From positions 2,914,001 through 2,978,000 of the forward strand of contig JAILXR010000001.1 in NCBI GenBank assembly GCA_050789445.1: a stretch of 64,000 nucleotides of DNA, given 5' to 3'. Positions within the stretch are counted from its first letter, which is position 1. Every line of letters starts with the position of its first letter. The notes under the pieces were generated by a model. It was not told the DNA's origin and made no database searches. It saw only the letters and a list, made by a program, of their open reading frames with translations. A program made the translations under genes and the position numbers. Below, piece after piece: positions 18,569-28,783 of this stretch. The DNA is from JAWSVE01 sp050789445. Lineage in GTDB: Bacteria; Pseudomonadota; Gammaproteobacteria; Pseudomonadales; Cellvibrionaceae.

Positions 18569-20344
18569 ATGGCAGAAATTTCTACAGCAGATCGAGTTCT
18601 CGATTTACGCGGGTTGTTAAATGACCTCACTACTGATGGGTTACTTGCACAGGACGATGCAAATCTCATTGCTGGTGCAGTTAGAACACGCGAACAGTCG
18701 GCGATGCATCCTCTGGGGTATATTGCGAGTGAACAGCTAATTGATCGTACACGCCCTGGAAAAAACCTCGATATAGATACCTTATCCACATGGCTTGCAG
18801 AGAAGGCTAATCTACCCCTAGTTCATATTGACCCACTTAAAGTGAAGGTTCCAGCAGTGACTGAGGTCATGTCCTACGCTTTTGCAAAACGGCATGGAAT
18901 TTTGTGTGTCGCAGTAAATAATGACGAAGTGACAGTAGCAACCACCCAGCCATTTGTTAGCGGTTGGGAGCCTCAGTTGGAGCACACCGCTCGAAAAGCT
19001 GTGAAGCGTGTTTTTGCCAATCCCGTTGATATCGAGCGATACATGGTTGAGTTTTACACCTTGTCGCGTTCAGTGTCTGGCGCATCAGGTGTGTCTGGTT
19101 CTTCAATTAGTACCAACTTTGAGCAGCTTCTCGAATTGGGACAAATGGGTGATCCGGAAGCGAACGATCAACACATCGTCAATATTGTGGATTGGTTGCT
19201 TCAGTATGCTTTTGATCAAAGAGCGAGTGATATTCATTTAGAGCCTCGACGAGAGATCGGCCGAGTGCGGTTTAGGATTGATGGTGTATTGCATCAGGTT
19301 TATGAGTTGCCGGCAGCAGTGACAACCGCCGTGACGAGCCGAATAAAAATCTTAGGGCGAATGAATGTGGCTGAAAAACGAAAGCCGCAGGATGGACGAA
19401 TAAAAACAAAACGCGCTGACGGCAGTGAAGTTGAGTTACGTTTGTCGACATTGCCAACAGCGTTTGGTGAAAAGTTGGTTATGCGAATTTTTGATCCTGA
19501 TGTATTAATGCGGACATTTACTGAGCTCGGTTTAACGGGTGAGGATTATGCGCGCTGGCAAACGATGGTCAAAAGGCCGAATGGAATTGTTTTGGTAACA
19601 GGTCCAACAGGATCGGGTAAAACAACAACGCTCTACTCGACACTAAAACAGCTGGCAACGCCAGAAGTGAATGTCAGTACCATTGAAGATCCTATTGAAA
19701 TGGTTGAAGAAACATTTAACCAAACTCAAGTGCAATCAAATATAGGGCTAGATTTTGCGGCAGGTGTAAGAACATTAATGCGGCAAGACCCTGACATTAT
19801 TATGGTCGGAGAAATTCGAGATTTAGAAACGGCTCAAATGGCGATTCAAGCAGCATTGACAGGCCATTTAGTGTTATCAACACTGCATACTAATGATGCG
19901 CCAACTTCTTTGATGCGCATGCTCGATCTAGGTTTGCCGAACTATCTCATTAAATCGACAGTGTTGGGTATTGTTGCGCAGCGGCTGGTTCGGACTTTAT
20001 GTCCGCATTGCAAAGAAGAAACAGAATTAGATCAAGCGGCTTGGAAAGAATTAGTGCGTCCTTGGAAAGCACCCGGGCCGGAAAAAATATTCAAACCTGT
20101 CGGATGCCTTGAGTGTCGAAATACTGGCTATCATGGCCGGCAAGGGGTTTACGAAATGATGCCGTTAACAGAGTCAATTAAAGAGTTAATTTCAGATGAT
20201 TGTGACTTGGCTTCCTTGCGAAAGCAGGCTATTAAAGAAGGAATGAGAACTTTGCGAATAGCAGGTGCACAAAAAGTAGCGGGAGGATTGACGACCATCG
20301 AAGAAGTGATGCGAGTTGCACCACCGCCTAATAATTATAATTAA
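18569..20344 (+). CDS. GspE/PilB-family secretion or pilus-assembly ATPase
   Basis: The 591-residue protein has the N-terminal GspE/MshEN-type domain (about 30-170). The ATPase core has Walker A GPTGSGKTTTLYS starting at residue 345, an Asp box (STIEDPIE), Walker B (DPDIIMVGEIRD) and a His box (GHLVLSTLHTNDA). A zinc tetracysteine module follows (LCPHCKEE and GCLECRNTG). It powers type II secretion or type IV pilus-like assembly from the cytoplasmic face. No other gsp or pil gene is nearby. A lone homologue sits at the same place in Pseudomonas, next to the phosphate transporter pair, and its partner apparatus is unknown. Confidence 0.92.
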   Translation: MAEISTADRVLDLRGLLNDLTTDGLLAQDDANLIAGAVRTREQSAMHPLGYIASEQLIDRTRPGKNLDIDTLSTWLAEKANLPLVHIDPLKVKVPAVTEVMSYAFAKRHGILCVAVNNDEVTVATTQPFVSGWEPQLEHTARKAVKRVFANPVDIERYMVEFYTLSRSVSGASGVSGSSISTNFEQLLELGQMGDPEANDQHIVNIVDWLLQYAFDQRASDIHLEPRREIGRVRFRIDGVLHQVYELPAAVTTAVTSRIKILGRMNVAEKRKPQDGRIKTKRADGSEVELRLSTLPTAFGEKLVMRIFDPDVLMRTFTELGLTGEDYARWQTMVKRPNGIVLVTGPTGSGKTTTLYSTLKQLATPEVNVSTIEDPIEMVEETFNQTQVQSNIGLDFAAGVRTLMRQDPDIIMVGEIRDLETAQMAIQAALTGHLVLSTLHTNDAPTSLMRMLDLGLPNYLIKSTVLGIVAQRLVRTLCPHCKEETELDQAAWKELVRPWKAPGPEKIFKPVGCLECRNTGYHGRQGVYEMMPLTESIKELISDDCDLASLRKQAIKEGMRTLRIAGAQKVAGGLTTIEEVMRVAPPPNNYN

Positions 20345-20441
20345 TGTTGGTAAATTCATCTAGCGAGTAAAAAATTTATCGATTAAGTTCGGCATTATTT
20401 TAAATCCTAACTATCCGCTATGTGTCAGGCAGCGTACTCTT

Positions 20442-23400
20442 ATGTTTTATCTCAATGGTTTGCCAGAAGTTTTTGTAAAAGAATTGGAGCGCTTTAGAAA
20501 GCATTGGGATGACAATGCATCAGACCAACAGAAAAAAGAATTAGCTGATTCGTTAGCGACCAATGAAGAATTCAATAAGCAGTTCACTCGAGTACTGGTT
20601 GCCAGCGAATATGTATCAAAGCAATTTTTCTCAAAACCAGAAATACTTTCGTATTTTCACAGCTCATCTACTGTATCTCCTGAAAAAGAATTTTCGCCTC
20701 AAGATATTCATTTATTTTTAACGGATAGGCTATCTGTTATTGACGAAGTTTCAAGCCTCGATGAAAGACAATTTGAAAAAGCATTGCGTGAAGCTAGACG
20801 TGATTTTCAAATCCGCACCATTTGGCGCGATGTAAATCGAATAGCAGATATGAATAACACAGTTCGAGAGCTATCTGTATTTGCCGAGCAGTGTATTTCG
20901 CAAGCGTTAAATTATCATTACGCTGCATTGATAAAGCAGTGGGGTATTCCTGTTTGTCATAATAAAAAAAATGAACGTAAAGCTGCAACTGTACAGCCTT
21001 TTTTAGTGCTGGGCATGGGAAAGTTAGGCGCTGGAGAACTTAATTTATCATCAGATATAGATTTAATATTTGCCTACCCGCAATCAGGGGAAACAATACA
21101 TGCTCAAGCGCTAGATGAACTTTCTGCTAGTAAAAAAACATTATCCAATCAAGAATTTTTTATTCGGCTTGCCCAAAAAATTATTAAATCGCTGGATCCC
21201 GTCACTGCAGACGGATTTGTATTTAGAGTTGATATGCGATTGCGCCCTTATGGCCAAAGTGGCGCTCTCGTGATGAATTTTGATTCGTTAGAAAATTATT
21301 ATGAGACGCAAGGACGCGAGTGGGAACGTTATGCGATGATAAAAGCAAGGGTTGTTGCAAGTACAAGCGACTCCTTGATGATATCTTTAGCGGGCAAAAT
21401 TAATGATGAGAAAATACATTTAAACGAAGATTTTAGTATAACTGCTCCGCTTGAATACTCGGCTCAATTGATGTCATTGTTGCAGCCGTTCACTTATCGA
21501 AAGTATCTTGATTTTTCAGCGGTAGATGCTTTAAGAGCAATGAAGCTTTTGATAACGCGAGAGGTTGCTCGAAAAGGTTTACAAAAAGATGTAAAGCTGG
21601 GCGCGGGCGGTATTCGAGAGATAGAATTTATTGCTCAGGCGTTTCAATTGATAAGAGGTGGCCGCGACTCTCGTTTACAAGAAAGAAAAGTACTTAAGGT
21701 TCTGCCTTTGTTAGTTGAAGAGAATCTTTTGCCAGAAAATATTGATAAATTGTTGGCCGATGCTTATGTGTTTTTACGAAACACTGAACATGCTATTCAA
21801 GCTTTTCAGGATCGCCAAACGCAGCAGCTTCCTGTTGATCCTGACAATCAGTTGCGGCTCGCTTATGTGATGGGTTTTGGTGATTGGGAAACTTTTTTAG
21901 CGGCGCTCGACGAAAAAAGAAATATTGTTAGTGAGCAATTTAATGCCGTTATTTCAGAGCCTGACGAACGTTCTGAAAAAATTGAAGAAAGTGCAGGTGA
22001 ATGGTTGTTGTTTTGGAATGATTTTTTTAATGAAACAATCGAAGATGAATTTATTAGTGAAAACTATCTTGGCGACAAGCAAACTCTAATCTCCCAGTTA
22101 AATAGTCTGTGCAATAGTCGTCAAGTCATGGCAATGCAGGCAAGTGCTCGCGAAAAATTACACGCCCTTGTTCCATTGTTGCTCGCTGATCTTACCGCTA
22201 TTGAAAACCCAGATGAAACGTTAGTTCGAGTTTGCGCGTTGATTGAGGCGATTGCTCGTCGTAGTGTTTATATTGTCTTGTTGTTAGAAAATCCTTCGGC
22301 GCGTTTGCAGGTAATTCGCTTGTGTTCTGCCAGCTCGTGGATCGCTAATCAATTAACTGAGCAGCCAGTTTTATTAGATGAGTTACTGGATATTCGTCAA
22401 TTATATTCTCCACCAGATTTGGCAACTCTAAAAGATGAGTTGCGCCGAGAAGTATTGCGTCATAATTGGGATGACCTTGAAAGTCATATGGAAAGTTTGC
22501 GGTACTTTAGAATGTCACATGGTTTGCGCGTTGCTGCGTGTGAAGTGACAGACATTCTGCCGTTGATGAAAGTCAGTGATTATTTAACTTATATTGCTGA
22601 AGTTATTTTGCAACATGTGTTGGATTTAGCATGGAAGCAAATGGTGGCGCGATACGGAAGGCCGAAAAGAAGTGATGGCAGTGTTTGTGATCCCGATTTT
22701 ATTATAGTGGGTTACGGGAAGTTAGGCGGTATTGAGCTTGGCTATGGTTCAGATCTCGATTTGGTTTTTATCCACAATGGTGATGTTCACCAAACCACCG
22801 AGGGCCCTAAAGAAATTGATAGCCCCACTTTTTTTACTCGCCTAGGTCAAAAGATCATTCATATATTAAATACTCAAACTGTCTCCGGTCAGTTGTATGA
22901 GGTTGATATGCGTCTTCGGCCTTCCGGTAGTTCGGGATTACTTGTTACATCGCTAGCTGGTTTTGAAAAGTATCAAGATAATCAGGCTTGGACTTGGGAG
23001 CATCAGGCATTAGTAAGGGCAAGGGTTGTGGCAGGATCACCAGCTGTGGCTGATTCATTTGAGCAGCTGCGAAAAAATGTGTTGAGCATGAAGAGAGATG
23101 AAGCAGATTTAAAACAGCAAGTTAGAGATATGAGAGTGAAGATGCGTACTCATCTGGGTACGGAAGCACAGAAATCGAAAAGTACATCAAAGGATGAGTT
23201 AAAACCTCACCAATTCCATGTGAAGCAAGATACGGGTGGTATCGTAGATATTGAATTTATGGTTCAATACGCGGTTTTGGCATGGGCAAAATCTTATCCG
23301 TCTTTGATGGTCTATACCGATAATATTCGCATTATAGAAGCGTTAGAGCGTGAAGGTTTATTGCTCGTAGCACAGGCTGAAAATTTAATCGCAGCCTATA

Positions 23401-23522
23401 AAACCTATCGGTCCATGGTGCATCGGCTTGCTTTACAAGGGTTGCCAGCGATTGTAGCCGGCGATGTTTTTCTTGAAGAAAGAAAGCAAGTCACGGATGT
23501 TTGGGATCTGCTGATTGGCTAG
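20442..23522 (+). CDS. glnE: Bifunctional glutamine synthetase adenylyltransferase/deadenylase GlnE
   Basis: GlnE adds AMP to, and removes it from, glutamine synthetase in response to PII, tuning nitrogen assimilation. Two nucleotidyltransferase domains are visible: LGAGELNLSSDIDLIFAY near 200 (deadenylase half) and LGGIELGYGSDLDLVFIH near 760 (adenylylase half). Each is followed by its VDMRLRPxGxSG motif. At 1026 residues it is longer than usual (about 950-980), with variable segments near residue 500-540 and around 905. It precedes ilvE and the waa genes as in Pseudomonas. Together with ptsP it is one of the window's nitrogen regulators. Confidence 0.96.
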   Translation: MFYLNGLPEVFVKELERFRKHWDDNASDQQKKELADSLATNEEFNKQFTRVLVASEYVSKQFFSKPEILSYFHSSSTVSPEKEFSPQDIHLFLTDRLSVIDEVSSLDERQFEKALREARRDFQIRTIWRDVNRIADMNNTVRELSVFAEQCISQALNYHYAALIKQWGIPVCHNKKNERKAATVQPFLVLGMGKLGAGELNLSSDIDLIFAYPQSGETIHAQALDELSASKKTLSNQEFFIRLAQKIIKSLDPVTADGFVFRVDMRLRPYGQSGALVMNFDSLENYYETQGREWERYAMIKARVVASTSDSLMISLAGKINDEKIHLNEDFSITAPLEYSAQLMSLLQPFTYRKYLDFSAVDALRAMKLLITREVARKGLQKDVKLGAGGIREIEFIAQAFQLIRGGRDSRLQERKVLKVLPLLVEENLLPENIDKLLADAYVFLRNTEHAIQAFQDRQTQQLPVDPDNQLRLAYVMGFGDWETFLAALDEKRNIVSEQFNAVISEPDERSEKIEESAGEWLLFWNDFFNETIEDEFISENYLGDKQTLISQLNSLCNSRQVMAMQASAREKLHALVPLLLADLTAIENPDETLVRVCALIEAIARRSVYIVLLLENPSARLQVIRLCSASSWIANQLTEQPVLLDELLDIRQLYSPPDLATLKDELRREVLRHNWDDLESHMESLRYFRMSHGLRVAACEVTDILPLMKVSDYLTYIAEVILQHVLDLAWKQMVARYGRPKRSDGSVCDPDFIIVGYGKLGGIELGYGSDLDLVFIHNGDVHQTTEGPKEIDSPTFFTRLGQKIIHILNTQTVSGQLYEVDMRLRPSGSSGLLVTSLAGFEKYQDNQAWTWEHQALVRARVVAGSPAVADSFEQLRKNVLSMKRDEADLKQQVRDMRVKMRTHLGTEAQKSKSTSKDELKPHQFHVKQDTGGIVDIEFMVQYAVLAWAKSYPSLMVYTDNIRIIEALEREGLLLVAQAENLIAAYKTYRSMVHRLALQGLPAIVAGDVFLEERKQVTDVWDLLIG

Positions 23523-23608
23523 TCAGTATTAAAAAGAGCAGAAAGTGTCGTTTTTCTATCAGAAACAGAAATCAAAACTTAAAAGATTAAAAGTAATTGG
23601 AGTTATCA

Positions 23609-24538
23609 ATGTCGTTTTCAGATCGTGATGGTGTAATTTGGATGGATGGTGAATTAATTGATTGGCGCGATGCCAAGGTTCACGTCTTGACTCATACATT
23701 ACATTACGGAATGGGTGTGTTTGAAGGTGTTCGCGCATACGACGCTGGAAAAAAAGGTACGTGCATTTTTCGATTAAAAGAACATACCGACAGATTATTT
23801 CGCTCGGCTCACATCATGATGATGAATATGCCCTACACAAAAGAGCAATTAGTTGAAGCGCAAAAATTAGTGGTTCGAGAAAACGGATTAAAAGAAGGTT
23901 ACATTCGCCCGATGGCATTTTTAGGTTCAGAGGGCATGGGATTACGTGCTGATAATTTAAAAACTCACGTCATCGTTGCCGCTTGGGAATGGCCAACTTA
24001 TATGAGTCCTGACGCCATTGAGAATGGTATTAAAGTGCGTACTTCAAGTTACACGCGTCATCATGTCAATATATCAATGTGTAAAGCAAAAGCGAACGGC
24101 CATTACATCAATTCAATGTTGGCATTAAGAGAAGCATTGGACAGTGGTTGTGAAGAGGCCTTATTACTTGATAACGAAGGTTATGTCGCAGAGGGAAGCG
24201 GTGAAAATATTTTTCTTGTTCGCGAAGGTGTTTTATATACACCGGAATTAACATCCTGTCTCGATGGTATCACTCGCGGTACTGTTTTTCAGTTAGCAGC
24301 TGATTGTGGACTGACAATTAAAGAAAAAAGAATTACACGTGACGAAGTGTACATTGCCGACGAAGCATTCTTTACCGGTACTGCCGCAGAAGTCCTTCCC
24401 ATTCGTGAATTGGATGGCAGAATTATTGGTTCAGGAAAACGCGGTCCGATTACTGAAAAATTACAATCGATGTACTTCGAATTAATTCGTGGCGGTAACG
24501 AGCAGTACGCGAATTGGTTAGAGTCTGTAGAAAAGTAG
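23609..24538 (+). CDS. ilvE: Branched-chain amino acid aminotransferase IlvE
   Basis: This PLP enzyme performs the last step of valine, leucine and isoleucine synthesis. Starting at the ATG at 23609, which has GGAG seven bases upstream, the product is 309 residues, the same as E. coli IlvE; an in-frame TTG at 23597 is less likely. Motifs include LHYGMGVFEGVRAY, the PLP lysine region CKAKANGHYINSMLA, and GYVAEGSGENIFLV. It lies between glnE and waaF, a conserved neighbourhood, and complements ilvD at 11589-13436. Confidence 0.97.
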   Translation: MSFSDRDGVIWMDGELIDWRDAKVHVLTHTLHYGMGVFEGVRAYDAGKKGTCIFRLKEHTDRLFRSAHIMMMNMPYTKEQLVEAQKLVVRENGLKEGYIRPMAFLGSEGMGLRADNLKTHVIVAAWEWPTYMSPDAIENGIKVRTSSYTRHHVNISMCKAKANGHYINSMLALREALDSGCEEALLLDNEGYVAEGSGENIFLVREGVLYTPELTSCLDGITRGTVFQLAADCGLTIKEKRITRDEVYIADEAFFTGTAAEVLPIRELDGRIIGSGKRGPITEKLQSMYFELIRGGNEQYANWLESVEK

Positions 24539-24611
24539 CTACTCGTTTCACAGCGTTTTAAAATAGTTTCTAGCGCTGAATATTATCGACTAACGATTAT
24601 TTAATTAAATC

Positions 24612-25673
24612 ATGCCTAAAGACTCTGACCATCTAAAAGATCCGTATAGGATTTTGATTATCGGCCCTGCATGGGTCGGCGACATGGTGATGGCTCAGGC
24701 ATTATTTATTTTATTAAAACGTGAAAACCCAAACTGTGTTATCGATGTGCTTGCGCCAGCATGGACAAATCCATTGCTGGCAAGAATGCCTGAAGTGTCA
24801 GAAAGTTTTGATATGCCAATTGGGCATGGCCAACTTCGCTTGGGTGATCGTTTTAAATTAGGCAAGCAGCTTCAAAATACTTATCAGCAAGCAATCGTTT
24901 TACCTAATTCATTAAAATCTGCCTTAATTCCCTGGATTGCAAATATTCCCAAGCGGACGGGTTGGCGTGGGGAAATGCGATTTGGTTTGTTAAATGATAT
25001 TCGTTTGTTAGATAAAAAACGCTATCCATTAATGGTAGAACGTTTTTTGGCGTTGGGCTTGCCTGTCGCCGCTAAGCTACCAACGGATATAAAACCAAAA
25101 CTGGTGGCCGATGAAAGTCGTATTCCTGATTTGTTATCTAAATTTCAATTAGATCGAAAAAAATCTGTTTTAGCTTTATGCCCGGGCGCCGAGTTTGGTC
25201 CTGCTAAACAATGGCCAAGTGCTCATTATGCAGAGGTCGCCAAGAAAAAAATTGCGAGCGGCTGGCAAGTTTGGATAATGGGATCAGAAAAAGATGAGCC
25301 AGTTGCACAAAGCATTAAAAACGAATTAAGTGATTTGGAAGCTGAAAATATTTCTATTTTGGCGGGTAAAACAGATTTATCTCAAGCGATCGATTTGATG
25401 TCTGTTTCAACCGCGGTTGTGAGTAATGATTCCGGGCTTATGCATATAGCGGCAGCCCTTCATCGCCCACTCGTTGCTGTTTATGGGTCTACCTCTCCAG
25501 ATTTTACGCCACCTCTAGCCGACTGCGTATCAACTGAATCCATTGCTGTTGATTGCGGCCCTTGTTTCCAGCGCGAATGTCCAGAAGGGCATTTAAAATG
25601 TCTCAACGATTTGAAGCCAAGCCAAGTGTTAAGCGGCTTGGAAAAAATTATTGTTACCAATAAAAACAAATAA
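24612..25673 (+). CDS. waaF: ADP-heptose:LPS heptosyltransferase II WaaF
   Basis: WaaF is a GT9 glycosyltransferase that adds the second heptose to the lipopolysaccharide inner core. The 353-residue product has the N-terminal ILIIGPAWVGDMVMAQALF, the sugar-nucleotide region LCPGAEFGPAKQWP, and the ADP-heptose motif SNDSGLMHIAAAL. The C-terminal CGPCFQRECPEGHLKCL cysteines are typical of WaaF and absent from WaaC. It begins a tight run waaF-waaC-waaG-waaP (gaps of 33 bases or overlaps). Confidence 0.96.
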   Translation: MPKDSDHLKDPYRILIIGPAWVGDMVMAQALFILLKRENPNCVIDVLAPAWTNPLLARMPEVSESFDMPIGHGQLRLGDRFKLGKQLQNTYQQAIVLPNSLKSALIPWIANIPKRTGWRGEMRFGLLNDIRLLDKKRYPLMVERFLALGLPVAAKLPTDIKPKLVADESRIPDLLSKFQLDRKKSVLALCPGAEFGPAKQWPSAHYAEVAKKKIASGWQVWIMGSEKDEPVAQSIKNELSDLEAENISILAGKTDLSQAIDLMSVSTAVVSNDSGLMHIAAALHRPLVAVYGSTSPDFTPPLADCVSTESIAVDCGPCFQRECPEGHLKCLNDLKPSQVLSGLEKIIVTNKNK

Positions 25674-25706
25674 ATTTTTGAAATACAGAAAGAGAATGTA
25701 TAAACA

Positions 25707-26729
25707 ATGCGAGTATTAATACTCAAAACATCTTCCATGGGTGATGTCATTCATGCATTGCCAGCATTGAGTGATGCAAAGAAATACAAACCTTCTATTG
25801 TGTTCGATTGGGTCGTGGAAGAGTCTTTTCAAGAAATTCCATCTTGGCATCCAGCCGTTGATGGCGTTATCCCTATTGCGATTAGACGTTGGCGAAAAAA
25901 TATTTTTCAGACAATTGGCTCAAATGAATGGCGCCAATTTAAAACTCAGTTGCGTAAGCATCACTATGATTTAGTTATTGATTGTCAGGGTTTATTGAAG
26001 AGTGCTTGGCTTGGCCGTGTGATAAAAGCGCCAGTTGCTGGATATGATAAAGAATCTGTTAGAGAATCTGTCGCTACTTGGTTCTATCAAAAACAATACC
26101 GTGTTGGTGTTGATTTACACGCGGTGGAAAGAATTCGACACTTGTTTTCGCAGGCGCTGGGTTATGATTTGCCCGCTGAAAAAGGCAATTACGGTATAGA
26201 TAAAGAATGTTTTTATGGCTCAAGCTTAGAGTCCGCAAATGTTGTGTTTCTACATGCGACAACACGAGATGATAAGTTATACCCAGAAGAACATTGGCGA
26301 GAGCTGGCAAAAAAATTAATAGCAGATGGTTATCGTATCCGTTTACCTTGGGGTGAAGAGCACGAAAAAGAACGTGCATTACGGATAGCAAAAAATATTG
26401 AAGGGATTGAAGTATTACCGCGCTTAAATCTTCATGGCGTGGCCTGTGTGTTAGCTCAGGCAAGTGCAATTGTTGCTGTAGATACGGGGCTTGGCCATTT
26501 GAGTGCTGCTTTAAATATTCCAACACTATCCCTTTACGGATCAACTAACCCCGATTTGGTTGGTGCGTATGGTGAAAATCAAATCCATCTTTGCGCTAAA
26601 AAAGTAGATGCTGCCGCCGATAAGCTAGATCAACCCTTAGAAGTTTTGACTCCACATATCGTCTATCAAAAACTGCAGCAAAATTTATTGTCGTTAAGTC
26701 AAACGGCTGTCTTTGAAAAACTGCCTTAA
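25707..26729 (+). CDS. waaC: LPS heptosyltransferase I WaaC
   Basis: WaaC (GT9) attaches the first heptose to Kdo2-lipid A. The 340 residues begin MRVLILKTSSMGDVIHALPA, the classic WaaC start. IDCQGLLKSAWLGR and the ADP-heptose-binding VDTGLGHLSAALNIPTLSLY follow. Heptose donor comes from the pathway that includes HldE, encoded at 35441-36865. Its stop is followed directly by waaG. Confidence 0.96.
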   Translation: MRVLILKTSSMGDVIHALPALSDAKKYKPSIVFDWVVEESFQEIPSWHPAVDGVIPIAIRRWRKNIFQTIGSNEWRQFKTQLRKHHYDLVIDCQGLLKSAWLGRVIKAPVAGYDKESVRESVATWFYQKQYRVGVDLHAVERIRHLFSQALGYDLPAEKGNYGIDKECFYGSSLESANVVFLHATTRDDKLYPEEHWRELAKKLIADGYRIRLPWGEEHEKERALRIAKNIEGIEVLPRLNLHGVACVLAQASAIVAVDTGLGHLSAALNIPTLSLYGSTNPDLVGAYGENQIHLCAKKVDAAADKLDQPLEVLTPHIVYQKLQQNLLSLSQTAVFEKLP

Positions 26730-26755
26730 TGATAAAAAATGAATCGAGGGAGAAG

Positions 26756-27955
26756 ATGAAGTTAGCCTTTGTGTTATTTCGATACTTTCCCTTTGGTGGA
26801 ATGCAGCGAAACATGATGTCGATAGCAAAGGCTTGTCATGATCGCGGGCATGAGATTGAAATTATATGCAGTGAATGGCTGGATAAATTTCCTTCTGATC
26901 TTAAAGTAACTCGATTAGGTATTCATGATAACAGTGCCGCAAAAAATAATGGCGCGCAAATGGAGATTTTCTTTCAGGCGTTTAGTGATTATCGAAAAAT
27001 TCATCAATATGATCTCGTAATTGGTTTCAATAAATTTCCTGATCTTGATGTTTATTACGCAGCAGACTCTTGCTTTGCGACTAAAGCTTATGAAGAACGT
27101 ACATGGCTTTATCGTCTAACGAAGCGCGCAAAAGTTTACTTGCAATATGAGCAAGCTGTATTTGGCGCTGGAAGCTCAACAAAAATTCTCGAGGTTTCTA
27201 ATAAAGAGCGGGAGCAATTTCAAAAGCACTATAAAACGTCATCAGAACGTTTTATTACTTTGCCGCCGGGTATTTCAAGAAATAGAATTGCACCTGCACA
27301 TTCTGAGTTGTTAGCTTTCGAAAAAAGAAAAAAACTGTGCGAAGAGCTTGGCATAAATACAAACCAAAAAATATTGTTAGCTATTGGTTCTGGTTTTAGA
27401 ACAAAAGGATTAGAGCGCAGCATACACGTTATTGCTGATTTGATCTTGACTCAAACTGATATCGACCCTGTGTTATTAGTCGCAGGCCAAGACAAAGCAG
27501 ATAAGTTTGTGCGGCTCGCTAAAAAACTAAAAGTGCTCGATCATGTAAAATTTTTAGGTGGTAGAGACGATGTGCCAGAATTATTGCAGGCATCGGACGT
27601 TGTGCTTCACCCTGCGCATAAAGAAAACACAGGTAATGTATTGCTAGAAGCTATGGTTGCAGGTCGGCCAGTAATCACTACCGATGTGTGTGGTTATGCG
27701 CATTATGTAAAGCAAGCTAATATGGGTGTGGTCATCGACAGCACTTTTTCACAGAAAAAATATCTGGAATCAGTTAAACAAGTATTGTCTATAGACGATA
27801 ATACCTGGCGAGATCGAGGAAAGTTATTTTCAGCGCAAGAAGAAATTTATTCGCGACCAGAGTTCGTGGCAGGCGTTTTAGAAAATTTGTTTAGTCATAA
27901 AATACCTGCTAACGCTTCCTTAAGTAACAACGTTAAATCAGGCAGTTCAGAGTGA
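26756..27955 (+). CDS. waaG: LPS core glycosyltransferase WaaG
   Basis: WaaG is a GT4 family transferase that adds the first outer-core hexose to heptose II. I chose the ATG at 26756 because GAGGGAG lies a few bases upstream and the product then starts MKLAFVLFRYFPFGGMQR, the family N-terminus. An in-frame ATG at 26729 overlaps the waaC stop and adds nine residues. GT4 motifs include GSGFRTKGLERSI, FLGGRDDVPELLQASDVVLHP and the E-x7-E region KENTGNVLLEAMVAG. The end overlaps waaP by four bases. Confidence 0.94.
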   Translation: MKLAFVLFRYFPFGGMQRNMMSIAKACHDRGHEIEIICSEWLDKFPSDLKVTRLGIHDNSAAKNNGAQMEIFFQAFSDYRKIHQYDLVIGFNKFPDLDVYYAADSCFATKAYEERTWLYRLTKRAKVYLQYEQAVFGAGSSTKILEVSNKEREQFQKHYKTSSERFITLPPGISRNRIAPAHSELLAFEKRKKLCEELGINTNQKILLAIGSGFRTKGLERSIHVIADLILTQTDIDPVLLVAGQDKADKFVRLAKKLKVLDHVKFLGGRDDVPELLQASDVVLHPAHKENTGNVLLEAMVAGRPVITTDVCGYAHYVKQANMGVVIDSTFSQKKYLESVKQVLSIDDNTWRDRGKLFSAQEEIYSRPEFVAGVLENLFSHKIPANASLSNNVKSGSSE

Positions 27956-28761
27956 AGATTATACTGCGTGATGCTTTTAAAGCGACATGGTCAGAACAGA
28001 ATGTTTTTGATGAAGTTCAAAAAGTTAAAGGCGATATAGTTCGAGATAAAGAAGGGCGCCAAACAATGCGCTTTGAATTTGGTGATGCCGCATATTATTT
28101 AAAGCATCACACAGGTATTGGCTGGGGAGAAATTATAAAATCGTTCTCCCAATTAAAGATGCCAGTGATTGGTGCTGCGAATGAATGGGAAGCTATAAAC
28201 AAATTAACAGAGCTAGGTGTGCATACGTTAGATGCTGTTGGCTATGGTATTCGAGGTGTTAATCCTGCGAAGACCGAATCATTTTTAATTACTAAAGAAT
28301 TAACGGGAACACTGTCGTTAGCGAAATACTGTGAAGATTGGCCTAAGAATCCTCCATCCTTTGTTACAAAGCAGCGATTGATTAAGTCAGTGGCAACAAT
28401 TGCCAAAAAATTGCATGACAATGGAATGAATCATCGCGATCTCTATATTTGCCATTTTTTATTGCGATTAGACTCTATAGATCAAAGTAATCCTATTTTG
28501 CATCTTGTGGATTTACATCGAGCTCAAAATCGTCAAGCTGTGCCACACCGTTGGTTGGTTAAGGATGTAGCAAGCATTTATTTTTCAGCGATGGATATAG
28601 GCTTAACTAAGCGCGACGTTATACGTTTCATGAAAATTTACTTTGGTGATTCGCCGAGAAAAATATTAAAAGAAAAACGTATGCTATTAAATGCGATAAG
28701 GGCAAGAGCTGAAAAACTCTATAGGCGCGATTTTAAACGCGAAGCCCCCGTGATTTTATGA
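27952..28761 (+). CDS. waaP: LPS core heptose(I) kinase WaaP
   Basis: WaaP phosphorylates heptose I of the inner core, which stabilises the outer membrane by binding divalent cations. The 269-residue protein has a eukaryotic-kinase-like fold, with the catalytic motif NHRDLYICHFLL and the metal-binding aspartate in HLVDLHRAQ. It starts with GTG overlapping the waaG stop (GTGA), so translation is coupled. In P. aeruginosa the gene is essential, and the same order waaF-waaC-waaG-waaP is kept here. Confidence 0.95.
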   Translation: MKIILRDAFKATWSEQNVFDEVQKVKGDIVRDKEGRQTMRFEFGDAAYYLKHHTGIGWGEIIKSFSQLKMPVIGAANEWEAINKLTELGVHTLDAVGYGIRGVNPAKTESFLITKELTGTLSLAKYCEDWPKNPPSFVTKQRLIKSVATIAKKLHDNGMNHRDLYICHFLLRLDSIDQSNPILHLVDLHRAQNRQAVPHRWLVKDVASIYFSAMDIGLTKRDVIRFMKIYFGDSPRKILKEKRMLLNAIRARAEKLYRRDFKREAPVIL

Positions 28762-28783
28762 TTAGTAGGATGAAAATCTTCCA

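Noticed and set aside
26074..26544. 156-residue open frame opposite waaC
   Set aside because: It lies wholly within waaC on the other strand and shows no protein family features.
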